Shown: positions 21,535 through 33,439, counted from the first letter of the stretch. The stretch: 64,000 nucleotides of DNA from Lepeophtheirus salmonis (GCF_016086655.4 NC_052135.2:70467702-70531701), one strand, 5' to 3'. A program made the numbers and translations. The notes: generated from the sequence alone by a model not told the origin.

Positions 21535-21838
21535 AGATATACAAGGTTATACCATAACGCGTGTACGACTGATGTTTGACTTCCACCACGCTATTCAATA
21601 TTGACGTCATGATGTACGAGGGGTTATGTGTTTTGTCAAAATCTATCTGTCTTGATCAGAAGTCGGTACGATACATCAAATTGAAAATTCTAGCAATATT
21701 GACGTCATAAACTTTGATTGGTTGCGTGTTTTGTCAAAATCTGCCTATCTTTTCCAACAGTCCGTACGATACATCAAATTGAAAATTCTAGCAAGACCGA
21801 TTACATGATGGTCCAACCTTGTATTTCTATTAGCCTTG
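21535..21838 (+). mobile_element. CAAGG-ended MITE, compact reference copy
   Basis: The left end CAAGGTTAATAGATATACAA and inverted right end CAAGGCTAATAGAAATACAA match at 18 of 20. Flanks GACTGTTG and GGCTGTTG agree at 7 of 8, giving an 8-bp target duplication. Inside, a unit of about 98 bases is repeated twice in tandem (each with TTGACGTCAT, TTTTGTCAAAATCT, ACGATACATCAAATTG and AAAATTCTAGCAA), so two CRE-like TGACGTCA palindromes sit at 21602-21609 and 21700-21707. Non-coding. Confidence 0.9.
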
Positions 21839-22560
21839 GGCTGTTGTAGATTAAAATTTTCCGTCTGTAGTAATGAACATTAGTTATTATGAAGGGTAGA
21901 AACAAAAACAGACAAATATCTGGAAATACGAGTGCCACAACAAACGAATTAAGATAAGAGCTGATAGAAAGTTGGGCACGGAATGTAAAAACCACTTCAA
22001 GTTTATATATTATTTTACTCATTTCTTTTGGGATTAATTGCATTCACTTATTAACTAGACGTCAAGGAATGAATTAAACTTGTATTTCAGATTCTTGGCC
22101 AATCCCCTACTGAATTCCCACACATATTAATTAACCAATTTCAATTTCAGCTTTTACATCTTGCCTATTCAATGGATTCGGGAGTAGATCATTCCTTTCC
22201 TTTACTTTTTGGCTATTTTTTATCATCCTTTCAATTTGCAAAAAGATTAGCTGTAACACCATCATTTACGTTTCTTTATTCCTTAAATAGAATTTGCTAT
22301 GGTCTATCCATTGTTTCTTGAGCCTTTCTTTTAATATACGCTGTCTTAATCGTAACTTGTACTACAAATTGCAATGGAGCGTGTGTATGATCCTTGATTT
22401 GTTCAATAAATTCATCGTTTTCGTTGATCTTGATTGTTGTCTTAAATTAGTAGCCTTTTCGTCTCAATATACATTCCAATGTTCTCAAACCAGTAGTCAA
22501 ATCCTTCTTGTAGACATAGGTGTATAGTGGTAGTCCTAGATTTCCATCAAATTCAATCAA
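21839..22560. other. unassigned
   Basis: Open frames at 21801-22043 (minus) and 22294-22527 (plus) show no recognisable domain. The first overlaps the MITE end. Confidence 0.4.
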
Positions 22561-22575
22561 ATGGACGAAATATGA

Positions 22576-22848
22576 CTACGGACAAGGTATCATGTATGGC
22601 ACTGTCGGTTTTCCTCGGAAGTTGTTTCCTGCCATCCAGTTCTCTTGAACTTTCTCGAACTTTTAAAGGACAAAGAAAACTTGATCTGCATTCAACAGCT
22701 TGCAGGTCATCCTTTGCCTGTTCAAAGAAGACGATATCGTGATTGTAACCAACGTATTGTCAATATTTTAAATGATTGGAATACTCGTGAAAAATTATAT
22801 TACATTCAAGCAATTTTTTTATTATCTCATGGTAATATTTGCTGTTAA
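22576..22848 (+). CDS. coding-like segment of unknown identity
   Basis: After a TGA at 22573-22575, a frame of about 90 codons runs to a TAA at 22846. The middle and end look protein-like: LNFLELLKDKENLICIQQLA, then RRRYRDCNQRIVNILNDW and KLYYIQAIFLLSHGN. Charged and hydrophobic residues alternate as in a helical protein, with none of the low-complexity bias of nearby frames. No start codon or splice junction stands out, and I do not recognise the family. It may be an exon, a pseudogene piece or a mobile-element fragment. Confidence 0.3.
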   Translation, partial: LRTRYHVWHCRFSSEVVSCHPVLLNFLELLKDKENLICIQQLAGHPLPVQRRRYRDCNQRIVNILNDWNTREKLYYIQAIFLLSHGNICC

Positions 22849-22978
22849 TTTAGAAACAATAGAGAAAATACAATGTTAAAATGTCAATGTAGAAAATAGA
22901 TATGGAAAAAAAATCGACTTACTTTATTTTTTGTCCTTTTATTTGAAATTGGTTTATTAATATAGGTAGGAATTCACA

Positions 22979-23052
22979 GACAAGGGAGAGTATTCACCAC
23001 GGGGGAATTTACTAGAGGATAATTCTCCAGGTGGGAATTTTCTGGATAATAA
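22979..23052 (+). repeat. minirepeat stretch (GGGAATTT words)
   Basis: Four degenerate 16-18-base words: GGGAGAGTATTCACCACG, GGGGAATTTACTAGAGGA, TAATTCTCCAGGTGGGAATT and TTCTGGATAAT. It resembles one arm of the foldback at 23307 but the inverted partner was not found nearby. Confidence 0.5.
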
Positions 23053-23306
23053 TACATATTGTTTTATCTCTGGCTCTAAAGGTGCATTGTAATTTCAACG
23101 TTAGCCAATAGGAATAAGTAAATTGGTTATCTTTTTATTACATCATCAGAGTCAATCAAAGTTGAATATCATTTATATGGAAGGAATTGGATTTTTGTAA
23201 GAACGCGAGGAGGAGTTGAGATACATATGGTACTGCCGAATTAAGAGTCTTGTTAATATCGGCTGCCTGTTATATGATTTGGAGGTGGGGTAGAAAATGG
23301 ATTAAT

Positions 23307-23940
23307 TCTGCACGGAAAACTGCCCTGGAGAAAATTGCGATGGAGGAAAATCCCCGGTTGGGAAAATTGCTCGGGAGAAAATTACCCGTATAAAACTTTA
23401 TACATAAAAGATTTATCATATAATTTGCATCTATTTTTGGTCTGTAAAAGTTATTGGTAAGATATTTATTGTATTACATTATATGTAAAAAAGAAGGGTA
23501 CCCCAAAATTAAAGAAAAAATTATTATTGAAGCAGTATAACCTAGTACATGCGTAAAAACACCAAGGGCTATTTTTTTGATGTTAGAGGGGGGTTTCTAT
23601 TTTTTGGAGGTATGTGATGTTTTGGCGGTGTTTTTTAACTATAGCACACTACCCCTGGTCCAATCCGAGGGCTGAGGGTAATCAACCATATTTAAGGAGC
23701 CCCTAAGCTATTTGGACCCCTTCCCCGCCTTTCCCAATCCTCTTGATCTATTTTTTCGAAGATTGGATTGAATTTAAAAAATTGCTTGGAAATTGTATTG
23801 CAATAATATGGATCACACTTGAAGTGATGGGGATGGAATAAACAAATATGTTTAGATTTATTTGTCATAAATAATATTGAACAAAAAACTGACGTTTTCC
23901 TCTATGTCAATTTTCCCCAGGGCAGTTTTCCAAGGCCCGA
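23307..23940. mobile_element. minirepeat foldback element F3
   Basis: The left arm (23313-23391) has about five units of the form GGAAAATTGCCCNGGA (for example GGAAAACTGCCCTGGA, GAAAATTGCTCGGGA). The right arm (23891-23940) carries the same words inverted (TCAATTTTCCCCAGGG, CAGTTTTCCAAGGCCC). ATTAAT flanks both ends (23301-23306 and 23941-23946). That could be a 6-bp duplication but is self-complementary and AT-rich, so it could equally be part of the inverted repeat. The spacer is non-coding. Confidence 0.7.
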
Positions 23941-24059
23941 ATTAATGTATAAAGAGAAGAACCTTTTACATTTCAAACATAATTAGTGCAGGAAAAATTA
24001 TAACTAATATGAAAATAAATATTATAATTTTATTTTACATTTTTAAAAATAATTAAGAG

Positions 24060-24200
24060 CATAGTTAGGCAAGAATGCTTACTTCAGAGGGAGACGTTCA
24101 CACCACGACAACCTATTAAATATTGAACAAAAAATAGGAACGAACGCACAACAGCCATTTTTCCTTTTTTTAATCGCTAAACTTAGTTTTTTCTTTACAA
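24060..24200 (+). repeat. dispersed repeat shared with 5088-5221
   Basis: CAGAGGGAGACGTTCACACC, ACGACAACCTATTAAATATT and TTTTTTAATCGCTAA parallel the 5.1-kb copy. Function unknown. Confidence 0.5.
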
Positions 24201-24723
24201 AGATCCCTTACATAATTATAATAATTCCAAAGTTGAAGGAAATTTTTCCTGTTTCTATTTGAAGGATAGGTTGCAATAGTCAATGAAGAGTTAGTCAAGG
24301 GTGAGGCTTTATGCAGGGTTCAAAAGCCTTTATGAAATATAAAGAAATTAAGTTTGAAGGGCGTTAAATCGTTTCTTAGAAGTAGGTAAAGTATATTTTA
24401 TCGCAATGAATTCTCGGGAAAATCCATCATGTGCTTAGTTAATAATTATAGGTACAGAATTCACATTTATGTAGATTGGAATATTACATATGTATGTAAG
24501 TACAGTGAACCTCGTTATTCCTGATTTATACAGATCAAGGCCTGTCTCGAATGGATAAAAACACGTTATATATAATAATGAATTAACTTTAATGTTGTTT
24601 AAAACCGGTAGGTGCTAGAAGTTATTATTTCCTTGGAAATTGCCATTGAGAAGGATCCCGCGAAATATTCTTTTAAATTTTGTAGTCCCAAAAATAATGG
24701 GATCCCGTTAGTAAATAATACAT
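24201..24723. other. unassigned
   Basis: A 60-codon plus-strand frame at 24612-24794 runs into the next MITE and is discounted. Confidence 0.45.
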
Positions 24724-25468
24724 GGGCGTCGACAGGGGGTAGGCTGGGAGGCTGTAGCCTTCCCCCCTCCAAATCAAGGAATTTTCCTTTTTAATAGAAA
24801 ATTTAATATTGGAAAATTTTTTCAAAAAAGAAAATATACTAAATTTATTTAATTTTTTTGAAATTTTTTTCCAAAAATTTAATTTTCTGAGAATATCTAT
24901 GAGTTTTTGAAATTTTTTTCTGGAAAAATAAATATTTTAAATTTTTTGTGAATTTATAAAAAAAATTCAAAAAAATTATCATAATAATATTGAATTTTTT
25001 TTTACAAAAATTAATAGCTGTGAATTTTTGAATTTTTTTTCTGGAAAAAGAAATATTTTAGATTTTTTGTGAATTTTATAAAAAAATTATCATAATAATA
25101 TTGAATTTTTTTCCACACAAAAATTAATAACTGTGAATTTTTGAAATTTAAAAAAAAAATTTACAATTTAAAATTTTATTTGGATTTTTGAAATTTATAT
25201 CCAAAAATGTTATTTTTTGAGAATAGTCTTGGATTTTCGAAATTTTTTTCCGATAAATTTAATTTTTTGTGAATACCAATTGATTTTAGACTTTTTTTTT
25301 AAATCAATTTATCTTTTTGGTTGAGAATTTTTTTTCCCAAAAATAAATTTTTTGTAAAGAGCTGTGAATTTTTGAAATTTATTTCTAAAAAATGTAAAAT
25401 TTAATTTTTGGATCTTTTTCAAAGAAATTCCAAAAAACAAACTCTCTCCAAAATATCTTGCAGGCTTT
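24724..25468 (+). mobile_element. GC-headed MITE
   Basis: Head GGGCGTCGACAGGGGGTAGG, then TGGGAGGCTGTAGCCTTCCC and AAATCAAGGAATTTTCC. The tail is degraded to AAAATATCTTGCAGGCTTTG. The body includes an imperfect tandem duplication of about 110 bases (24911-25145) marked by two copies of ATTATCATAATAATATTGAA. Confidence 0.8.
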
Positions 25469-26465
25469 GACTTTATCAAACAGTATTTTTGCCTGTTGTC
25501 TATTCATTATAAATTAAGCCATAGAATACGAATATGACTATAATATTTTTAATCGCACAAGGTTTGTCCTTTAAAGGATTATTTTAAAAAGTACGTTTTT
25601 TAGTTTAATTTTTATTTTCATATCCTATGTATACGAGATGAAAGTAACCTTATTGACTAATTTATATTGAACTTCTGAACTTTTCTTGCTAATAAAATAT
25701 TCACTACTTCCTACGGTTAGTCAAATAATGAACTTCACTATATTTAATTTCCAAACTTTCTCACGCAGTCTTGTATTTATGAAATTTTCTATACGAAAAT
25801 GAAAAGTTAAACTGGAAAAATTAATAAAAATCGAACTTTTTTGACATGAAATATAAGGTTTGTTCGTTTTAGCTATATATAATATAATTTCAATTGAAAA
25901 AAATACTACCTTCCTAATAAGACCTTTTAATTTACTTGATTTTTGTATGAGAAGACCCATTTTGTAGGAATTGTATTCAAGATAGCTTAATAAATATAAT
26001 ATCTTTTGAATGCTGGTATGTTTTTATTAATTGTTATTGCTTTTAATTTCGATCTGTATAGACATTTTATTTGAAATATGGAATTGAATCGAAATTATAC
26101 GCTAAAAAGTATTTTTGTTAAAAGACTCCAACGTCCAAACCTTCTACAATTGGAAATTTTAAAGATCAAGTTCGTGTTCTATGGCATAATAACAATAATC
26201 ATTTTTTTTAGACAGTGGTTATTCCAAAACATGAATTTTGTTGCAAAATTAAAATAATTACTGTAAAATTAATGTATTTATTTTTATACTTCAAGAAGAA
26301 AGAATACATTTTAAGATAGTATTAAGAAAATCTATTCTCAATTGTCCCTATAGACTGTGGGATAATTTTTTATAGCCCATGAGTCCCACTTTTCGTAATT
26401 CCATAACCCAATCCGTCTTGCAGCAATTTTTTACTGTATGTATGGGGTAAAAAAGGGACTAGGAA
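25469..26465. other. unassigned
   Basis: A 79-codon minus-strand frame at 25721-25960 is featureless. No repeats recognised. Confidence 0.45.
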
Positions 26466-26934
26466 CAGGGGCGTCCGCAGGCTTATATTGGGAGGGGGCG
26501 CTTGGTTTTTGGAATTAATTTGTAGAAAAATTCAAAAGTTAATATTACATTGGAAAAAAATTTCAAAAATCAACGTCTAATAACAAAAAATTAAATGTTT
26601 TGGAAATTTTTTTAAAAATTCACAGCTGTTCAAAACTTTTTTAAAAATCCACGGCTGTTCATAAAAAATTTAAAAATCGATAGCTCTTTACAAAAAAATT
26701 AATTTTTCGAAAATTAAATATTTTGGAGAAAAATTTTGAAAGTTAAATTTTTTGGAGAAAAATTTAAGAAATTAAATCTTTTGGAAATAATTTAAAAAAG
26801 ATATAAGCTATTCATAAAATATAAATTATTTCGAAAAAAAAATTTAAAAATTAAATTTTCTAGTAGAAAGCAAAAATTACTTAATTGGAGGGGGGGGCAC
26901 AGCCCTTCCAGCCCACCCCCTGCAGACGCTTCTG
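26466..26934 (-). mobile_element. GC-headed MITE, both ends present
   Basis: Runs from the inverted tail CAGGGGCGTCCGCAGGCTTA through A-rich units to the inverted head (GGAGGGGGGGGCACAGCCCT, CAGCCCACCCCCTGCAGACG, CTTCTG). At 469 bases with both termini it is the best reference for family length and end structure. The flanks (ACTAGGAA, AGCAACAT) do not match, so no target duplication is visible. Confidence 0.85.
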
Positions 26935-27229
26935 AGCAACATATAAGATTGTTGTTGTTCCAGATAAGTTCCATCATTAAAAACATTTTGGTGATTCCTT
27001 AGGGCATCGATTATTAACAAAACCCTAAATCGTAGAAACTTTATATCTAATGATTTTTCATTTAATATGTATTCAACGTTTAATTTCATGAATTATATAC
27101 TATGATTAAATGAACCTTATATCATGAAATATTTACATGCAGGATTTTAAGTAGATGTAAAACCACTAAATATCATGGGAAAGTGGGATCTCAAGAGAAT
27201 ATTCCAGTAAGTACATTCTAATGTGTCAT

Positions 27230-27385
27230 TTGTTTTTGAAAAGAAAAAAATTTCAAAATAATATTCAAATATTACATTTTAAGATATGTAAAGGAAGTTA
27301 AATGGTTTGAAAAAAGTGTAATTTAGTTTCAAAGATTAAATTTTTGGGAAAAAAAGCAAAATTCCTAAATTGAGAGGGGGACTAC
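27230..27385 (-). mobile_element. GC-headed MITE body fragment
   Basis: A-rich units (AAATTTCAAAATAATATTCA, ATTAAATTTTTGGGAAAAAA) end in GCAAAATTCCTAAATTGAGA and a G-run, matching an inverted head that stops early. Confidence 0.5.
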
Positions 27386-27439
27386 TTTTTTCATAACTTA
27401 GAAAAGTAATAATAACAATTTGAATACCATTAATATATA

Positions 27440-27540
27440 ATAATAATATATAAAAATCGGAATCCCAAATTAAAAATATTTTTCCGATTCCAGAAAAAAA
27501 TACCCGATTGGCGATTCTGATTAATCGTCCCATCACTAGT
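27440..27540 (-). repeat. fragment shared with 57347-57440
   Basis: Read on the minus strand it begins ACTAGTGATGGGACGATTAA, then TCAGAATCGCCAATCGGGTA. The plus strand at 57347 reads TTAGTGATGGGACGGTTTAT, then TGGAATCGGGAT. Probably the end of another DNA element. Confidence 0.5.
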
Positions 27541-27693
27541 ATTTATCAATATATGGAGAGGGACACCTTAGCTATATGATAATTGTAAATTTTCAAAAGG
27601 TGGGAGCATCATGGGCCCCTGTTGTGCCAACCCATAAGGACAATGATGTTAATCGTTAACATTTTGGGAATGTTAAAAAAAGAAACAGAAAAC

Positions 27694-27905
27694 CAACATG
27701 GTAACCCTGACAATTTGAAGAATGTTTTAGAAGAGAGAAACTTAGCTGTCATGACATTTCATTAGATCAGCTACAAACAGCTGTGACGCAGGGGGGAATT
27801 ATTAAATAATGACATTAGCAAGAATTACTCTGATATCCATCCCCAATTATTGTCTTAGGCCAACCAGAACTTACAACTATAAATCCACAATAAATCCTTC
27901 GTCTT
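27694..27905 (+). repeat. dispersed repeat S, copy 2
   Basis: CATGGTAACCCTGACAATTT, GAAGAATGTTTTAGAAGAGA, CAGCTACAAACAGCTGTGA and CAAGAATTACTCTGATATCC match the other two copies in order. CAAACAGCTGTGA contains a CAGCTG box shared with copy 3 as CAGCTA. Confidence 0.75.
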
Positions 27906-28715
27906 TTAAGAGCACAATAAAATATTCAATCTGGTTTCGTACATATAAAGTATAGCTTGTATGTTATAAACAAGGAATTAATCTCTTCAGCATCGAATAA
28001 TAAAGACAAAGGCTTGCGGAAAAAAACAAAAACACTGTTGAGTTTTCAAACTAAAAACATGTGAGCTAAAATTGAACCTGATTTTCTTAACTAATTATTA
28101 GACATGATGGAACAATCAAATGTACATATTACAAAGGGAGTTTGGAAAAGTAACAAACTACAGTTTTTTTGTGAAAAAAACTTGATAAAACCATCTACTC
28201 TAATGAATATATGGTATAACGAGCTCCGAATGAGAGTTTGCTCACTGTAGAGCATCATATTTAATTTATTGGAATATATATATACAATGTTGTTTCACAA
28301 AATAAATAAATAAAACATATCATTTGAGTTATATCTATGTATTTTCTTTTAAAGAAAAGACATATATTTAGAACTTACATACAAAAATAACGCCCATATA
28401 GGCTTAAGCTTATGCATACATACTTGCTGTTAGAGTACATACTATTTGTCTTCGAAAACAAATTCTCTTCTTATGTATTTTGAATATTATGTAGATATTT
28501 GTATGGTGTACATACGTTCTATAATATTTTTTTAATACCTTTGTTTTCTTAGCAAAATGCTACAATATAAGAATTATCTAAAACTTTCTGCTGAACTTGC
28601 ATTTAAATAAATAAGATTACCAAAAAAAGGGAATTTCTTGAGCTTATTAGTGAGAAAAATAAATGATCACAATGTGAAAATGCATGAGATGACTTGTGTT
28701 GCCTTTATATTGCAT
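27906..28715. other. unassigned
   Basis: AT-rich, with short ATATAT tracts. Nothing recognised. Confidence 0.5.
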
Positions 28716-29870
28716 GCACATTTATCCACGGGAAAGCTTTGTTCATTGTGGTTGCCGTTTTTGCTCACTGTTGACCCAAAACAAAAATGTGTTGATGATT
28801 AAGAGCTGTGCTTCGTCATTTCTGAACGTAACGAATTGAAATTCTTGCGAATTATGTCAAAATAGATAAAACAAGGATCTATCACATCACTCCAAAATCA
28901 AAACGATCATTATCTGAGTGGATAGCAACTTGTGAACCTCGTCCAAAGCGGGCGAAAAAACAACAAACATCTATCAAGGTTAAGGCCACGGTAGTTTGGG
29001 CTGTACATTAGGGTGTTCTAAGAGATACAACATAATTTTTTTTCTCAAAAATTTGAAATACATACCCCCCTCCCCCAACATTTATTTCTATTTGATCTCA
29101 GTTACTCAAATATGAAAAAAATCGATAAGACAACGATAACAGGTGCCGACGAGAGCTGACAGTAAATTCGATGACTTGATCGTAGAGTGGACCGGGAAGT
29201 TTACATTCAAATGAAGATTACACCAAAAGTACTATTCATAAATGCATTTAACTCGTTTGACTATTAAAAAATAGATGTATGTCTGTTTTGTAAAACTTTG
29301 ATTTGTCTAATTTGAAGTATCTCTAAGTAAATTCAGTAAAATGTGTTTCAACTTCTCCGATCCACCCTACTCTATATAAAGTGATAATGTTGAGTGTATC
29401 TCACAGAATTGATAAATAATAGGACTCTATTTCGTATATTAGGATTATTTTGATTAATAACGCACTAATTTAATCAAAGTTTTAGATGTAACATAGTATA
29501 CATCTATATATACTAAAAGTCAAACGAGTTAAAATGCATTTATGAATAGTACTTTTGATGTAATCTTCATTTAAATGTAAACTTCCCGGTCCACTCTACG
29601 ATCAAGTCATCGAATCGACTTTAACCTCTCTAACCTTACTCTCCAGAATTGTCTTTTAGCGACTACTGCAAACCTAATGAAATCCTTGTCGGTAAGAAAT
29701 TTTACTCCAATGAAGATGTTATCACTGAAATTGAGGACTACATATCTTGAAGCAAAAGATGACGTGTTTTATATAAGGGCCATTGAAATGTTAAATCAGC
29801 ACTGGAAGGATTGTTTTCTCTTGATGGAGGTCATATTCATAAATAATGTCAATTGTGCAAGGACAAAAAC
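28716..29870 (+). pseudogene. broken mariner transposase, interrupted by another element
   Basis: The first block, in one frame with stops, reads LSTGKLCSLWLPFLLTVD then PKQKCVDD, the region before the mariner catalytic core (compare the LTVDQKQ-type motif). A shifted frame at about 28915 gives EWIATCEPRPKRAKKQQTSI, then KVKATVVWAVH. At 29118-29158 IDKTTITGADES corresponds to the next conserved segment. A 450-base inverted-repeat element follows, after which DYCKPNEILVGKKFYSNED and VITEIEDYI give the mariner C-terminal region ending near LDGGHIHK. The second catalytic-Asp block (HDNAP type) is missing. Frameshifts and stops show it is dead. Confidence 0.85.
29166..29615. mobile_element. 450-bp element with ~115-bp inverted arms inside the mariner
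   Basis: The left arm (29166-29280) and right arm (29500-29615) are inverted repeats at well over 85 percent identity by eye: ATTCGATGACTTGATCGTAG, AGTGGACCGGGAAGTTTACA, TACTATTCATAAATGCATTT and AACTCGTTTGACT occur in both. About 220 bases of spacer lie between. It separates two consecutive mariner segments. No flanking duplication could be defined. Its ends carry no known terminal motif. Confidence 0.85.
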
Positions 29871-29879
29871 ATGATTGAA

Positions 29880-30559
29880 GGAATTTTTAGCACATGTGTT
29901 ATGTTATATGAGAGACCGAGTATCGAAACCACGCACGTTGAAGTCAAGAAACAAAAAAAAATCCGAGTGTACTGTCCAAAAAAATAATCTTGTTAAAGCA
30001 TACATATAGTTTTTTTAGTGCAAATTGTCCTCATATTGATTGCAGCTCTTAAATTTCGTAAAAAGTCATTGATATTAACTCTCATTCCTCCGCTATGATA
30101 TTTTGTGGAAATTAAATATCAAACATAACATTCTAAGTAGTCATACATATTGATACTAATAAAATTGACTCCCAACTAAACCTAAATATTTATATAATTA
30201 GATATTATGATTTGAAAATAAGATTACAAATATTAACTACATAAAAATCAATAAAATAAAAGAACAAGTCATTTTCTTACCAATTCTAGTCAACATCAAA
30301 ATAAATAAATAACAGAAAGGAAGCCAACAAAATATCAATATATAAGTAGATCAAACAAATACGTTTTCCTCTTCAGAAAAGTCTTTATTCCATTTAAATG
30401 TTATAAAATAATTTGACATTTGCGTTATAAATAAACATTTTAGTTTTAAATTAACTTTCCTTTTTATGATCTCTTTATCCATGTTATAAAGAATTGTACA
30501 AACTTATATAAAAACAAATCTTTCTACTTACTAATATAATATTTTTTAGACTTAATATA
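29880..30559. other. unassigned
   Basis: No recognised feature. Confidence 0.5.
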
Positions 30560-31340
30560 CTTTTAAAAAAAAACAGCAAACAAAAAAACAAAAAAACAAA
30601 ACCACCCAAACAACTCAGACAAAAAAATTAGAAAAGAAAAATACGTCACATTTCGTCGTTTCCTTCTTATATTTCTTATATCGATTAAGCCAAGGAGTAC
30701 TTTCATACCACACAGTGATTTAAATGGAAAATATTTAACTAATTCAGCCGCGTAATTCCACAAGTAATTCCACGATAAGTCGTGTGGTAAGAAAATCCTC
30801 AGAGCTAAAGTGGGTTATCTAGCGGCTTTTGATATCAAGATAGTCCTCAGACGTTTCCCCCTTCAATCACCCTATCTTCTGTGAGCTGTTGAGTAATAAG
30901 TGCTTTACAGTTACTGATAGCTGCACAAATTGTTTTTTTCTCATTTAAGCTATGCTTCCTGTTAGACGGAATACCAAATAGCACACAAGTACTGCCCAAT
31001 ATCTTCTCTTAAATCTACAATATGTTTAGAGTTAAGTAATATAAAATTATTTTTAATTTTCAAAACTGGACAGTGAAATATAACGTTTTTCATATCCTTA
31101 TATATTCGTCCACAATTTTTGCAATATATTGTGAAAAACGTATTAAACAACGCGAGGTGAACTTCCATCTACCATTGATGCCTTTCAAAGAATGCAAACT
31201 CCTTCTCTCTCAAAAGTGTTTTTTTAGGAACAACTAGTTCGTTTCTTCTAGCTCTTTTCAAAAAAGTTTTAGGATCTTCCAGGAAATCTCTAGTTGATTT
31301 TGATAGACGATATATAGATGTATCCAAGGCCCAGTTTCAA
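30560..31340 (-). pseudogene. 3' remnant of a non-LTR retrotransposon ORF
   Basis: From about 31330 downward the frame reads SKSTRDFLEDPKTFLKRARR and ELVVPKKTLLREKEFAFFER. After a stop it continues ALFNTFFTIYCKNCGRIYKD, then MKNVIFHCPVLKIKNNF. C-x2-C followed by H-x-C is the zinc-binding knuckle found at the end of many LINE reverse transcriptases. The sequence then decays, with a later Lys/Arg-rich open piece at 30563-30763 that may be part of the same tail. The polymerase region itself is absent. The family cannot be named. Confidence 0.6.
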
Positions 31341-31374
31341 GCATCATCAATCCCCTTAAAATCTTCATATTGAA

Positions 31375-31690
31375 CGCTCTATATCTTGCAACCACTGAAA
31401 TTATTATCATTCAATAGGAGTAGAAATGTCCAAATTGGGTTATTGAAGAATTTTGACAGCATGTTTTTTCCACCTAGAGCTTTATTTTTGGAATGACATT
31501 TTTTTAGAAATTTGAAATAAAATATTGACAAGAATTGACAAATAATTTCCAATTTTGAACAAAAAACATCCAAATTTTGACATATAGTTCGATTTTTTTT
31601 ACAAAACCTCTGCTTCTCGACAAACTTGACATTAATACTTTCGTTAGGAGGGGTTGTAGCTCCCATCATCTCTAATCCATAGTCACGGGC
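31375..31690 (-). mobile_element. GC-headed MITE, strongly diverged
   Basis: Ends in GAGGGGTTGTAGCTCCCATC, a decayed GGGGCTGTAGCCCCC head in plus orientation at the far side, with AAATT/TTTGAC units before it. Tail terminus not recognised. Confidence 0.4.
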
Positions 31691-33439
31691 CTCCGAAATT
31701 CCGCATTTAATTATTTCTCAATTATATGTAATTCAGTAAAATTAGCTTGTTATTCTTTTTTCACGTCAGATCAGTTTGCCCAATTTTAAAAAAGTTGAAC
31801 CCGCGAGCTCAAAAAAAAATAACAGTCCACAAAATATTAGTTTAATAACAAATTAAAGAACATGATAATTGATAATATTGGCTTAAAATTTGTCATTTCT
31901 TGTTAAAATATAAAAAGAAATACTTAAATTTCTCAATATTTATTAACAACTAACTAGATCCTAATATTCCCCTGGATCCAGTTATGTAGAATTTTTTTTC
32001 CAAGAGTCCTTCTTAAATAAATTTTCTAAACATGGCGTAATAATGTACGATCATTATTGACCCAAAATTTCTAAATTTGTGGCCTTTAGATTGTTTTTAG
32101 AAGATTACTTTTTTTTCCGGGGTATAAATACATTATTTAATGTTGTTTTTTGCCTTGGAAGATCTATATTAAAGAAAATAACATTATATAAAGTTTGTAG
32201 ATACATACTTTCAGATACAATTTTTTTATCATCATTTTGCCTGTATCCTTTTCTGAATTTGAGAAAATACCATGTGAGTACAAAAAAAAAAAAAAAAAAA
32301 AATATAAAAAAGTGACCTTTTCTTTGGTAGTTTAACAAATTCTTCATTTTTGATCACAATTATAAAAATTCTAGTATGCTGTAAAGTTAACTCATACAAT
32401 TTCAAAATATGTACAAAAAAAACAAAAAAAATACAAAATGGGGACTAAGAAAATTGCCGCGGGGAACTCATAAAATCTTATCTTAAGAGGGCTTGAAACA
32501 AAAACACAATTGAAACCAATTTTTACATATTAAGCTGATTTTTTTTTTTAAATTTTACACATTTTTGAAAGATTCCAAAATATAATGGTGAAGTTTGTCT
32601 CCTTTAGGATTTTGTGAATGAAAACAACGATGAGATTTTTTTGTCAAAGGTTAAATATAAAAAAGAATTTGAACCAACCTCCATTATTTGCAACCAAACA
32701 CTATTCAAAAAGGGTAATGCAATTAATAACTTAATATTGTTAATTAAGACTTTTAATGTTAAAAGTAAATCAAATTAATACATTTTTAAATAACTAAATT
32801 ATGCTTAAGACAATACTTAGTTGATTTCAGGCAATTTCAAAAGTGTCATAGGTCCAGTTATAAGTCACTTTGTACGTTCAAGGCCCAATAAAAGGTAGTT
32901 TCTTGGTCACAATATTACGCCTTGGTCAATATTCCTCTTCAGGCAGTTTTCCTAGAACCAAAAATTTCATATTTTAAATATTATTGAACTTGCTTGAAAA
33001 AGTATATTTTTTATATTTGTTAAGCTATTTAGATTTATTGAGAGCACATATATAAAATGTTGCTCTTTGTAGGCCATCAAAGCAGAAATTCCGGGATATA
33101 AAGGTCATTTTCATATATCTTGAGGTAAGAGTTATTATCATGAACACATCATCTCAATCCAAGGTCTAAAATGAATGCTTGATTAGTCTTATCTTTCATT
33201 TCTTTTAATATATTTTTCTGATTAATCATTTGAAGACGTCGCAAATCACATTTATAGAAAAATACTTGAATGTTTATTACAAATATTTGAAAGATCATAT
33301 CTGACACATACCTGCCCAATCGTTATTATTTACCCATTTTAAAACACAAAGTATTCAAGTCCATGGTAGGATCCTGGGGGAATTAAGAAACAAATTTATT
33401 AATTATTAATTGAAACCCAAAGAACATATTTTAGTGAAT
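31691..33439. other. unassigned
   Basis: Long AT-rich stretch with an A20-class homopolymer at about 32282-32301. The opposing frames at 32079-32347 span the homopolymer and are discounted. No repeat family or RNA gene recognised. Confidence 0.5.

Noticed and set aside
32079..32347. Opposing frames of 78 and 80 codons
   Set aside because: Both cross a long A/T homopolymer and are low-complexity.
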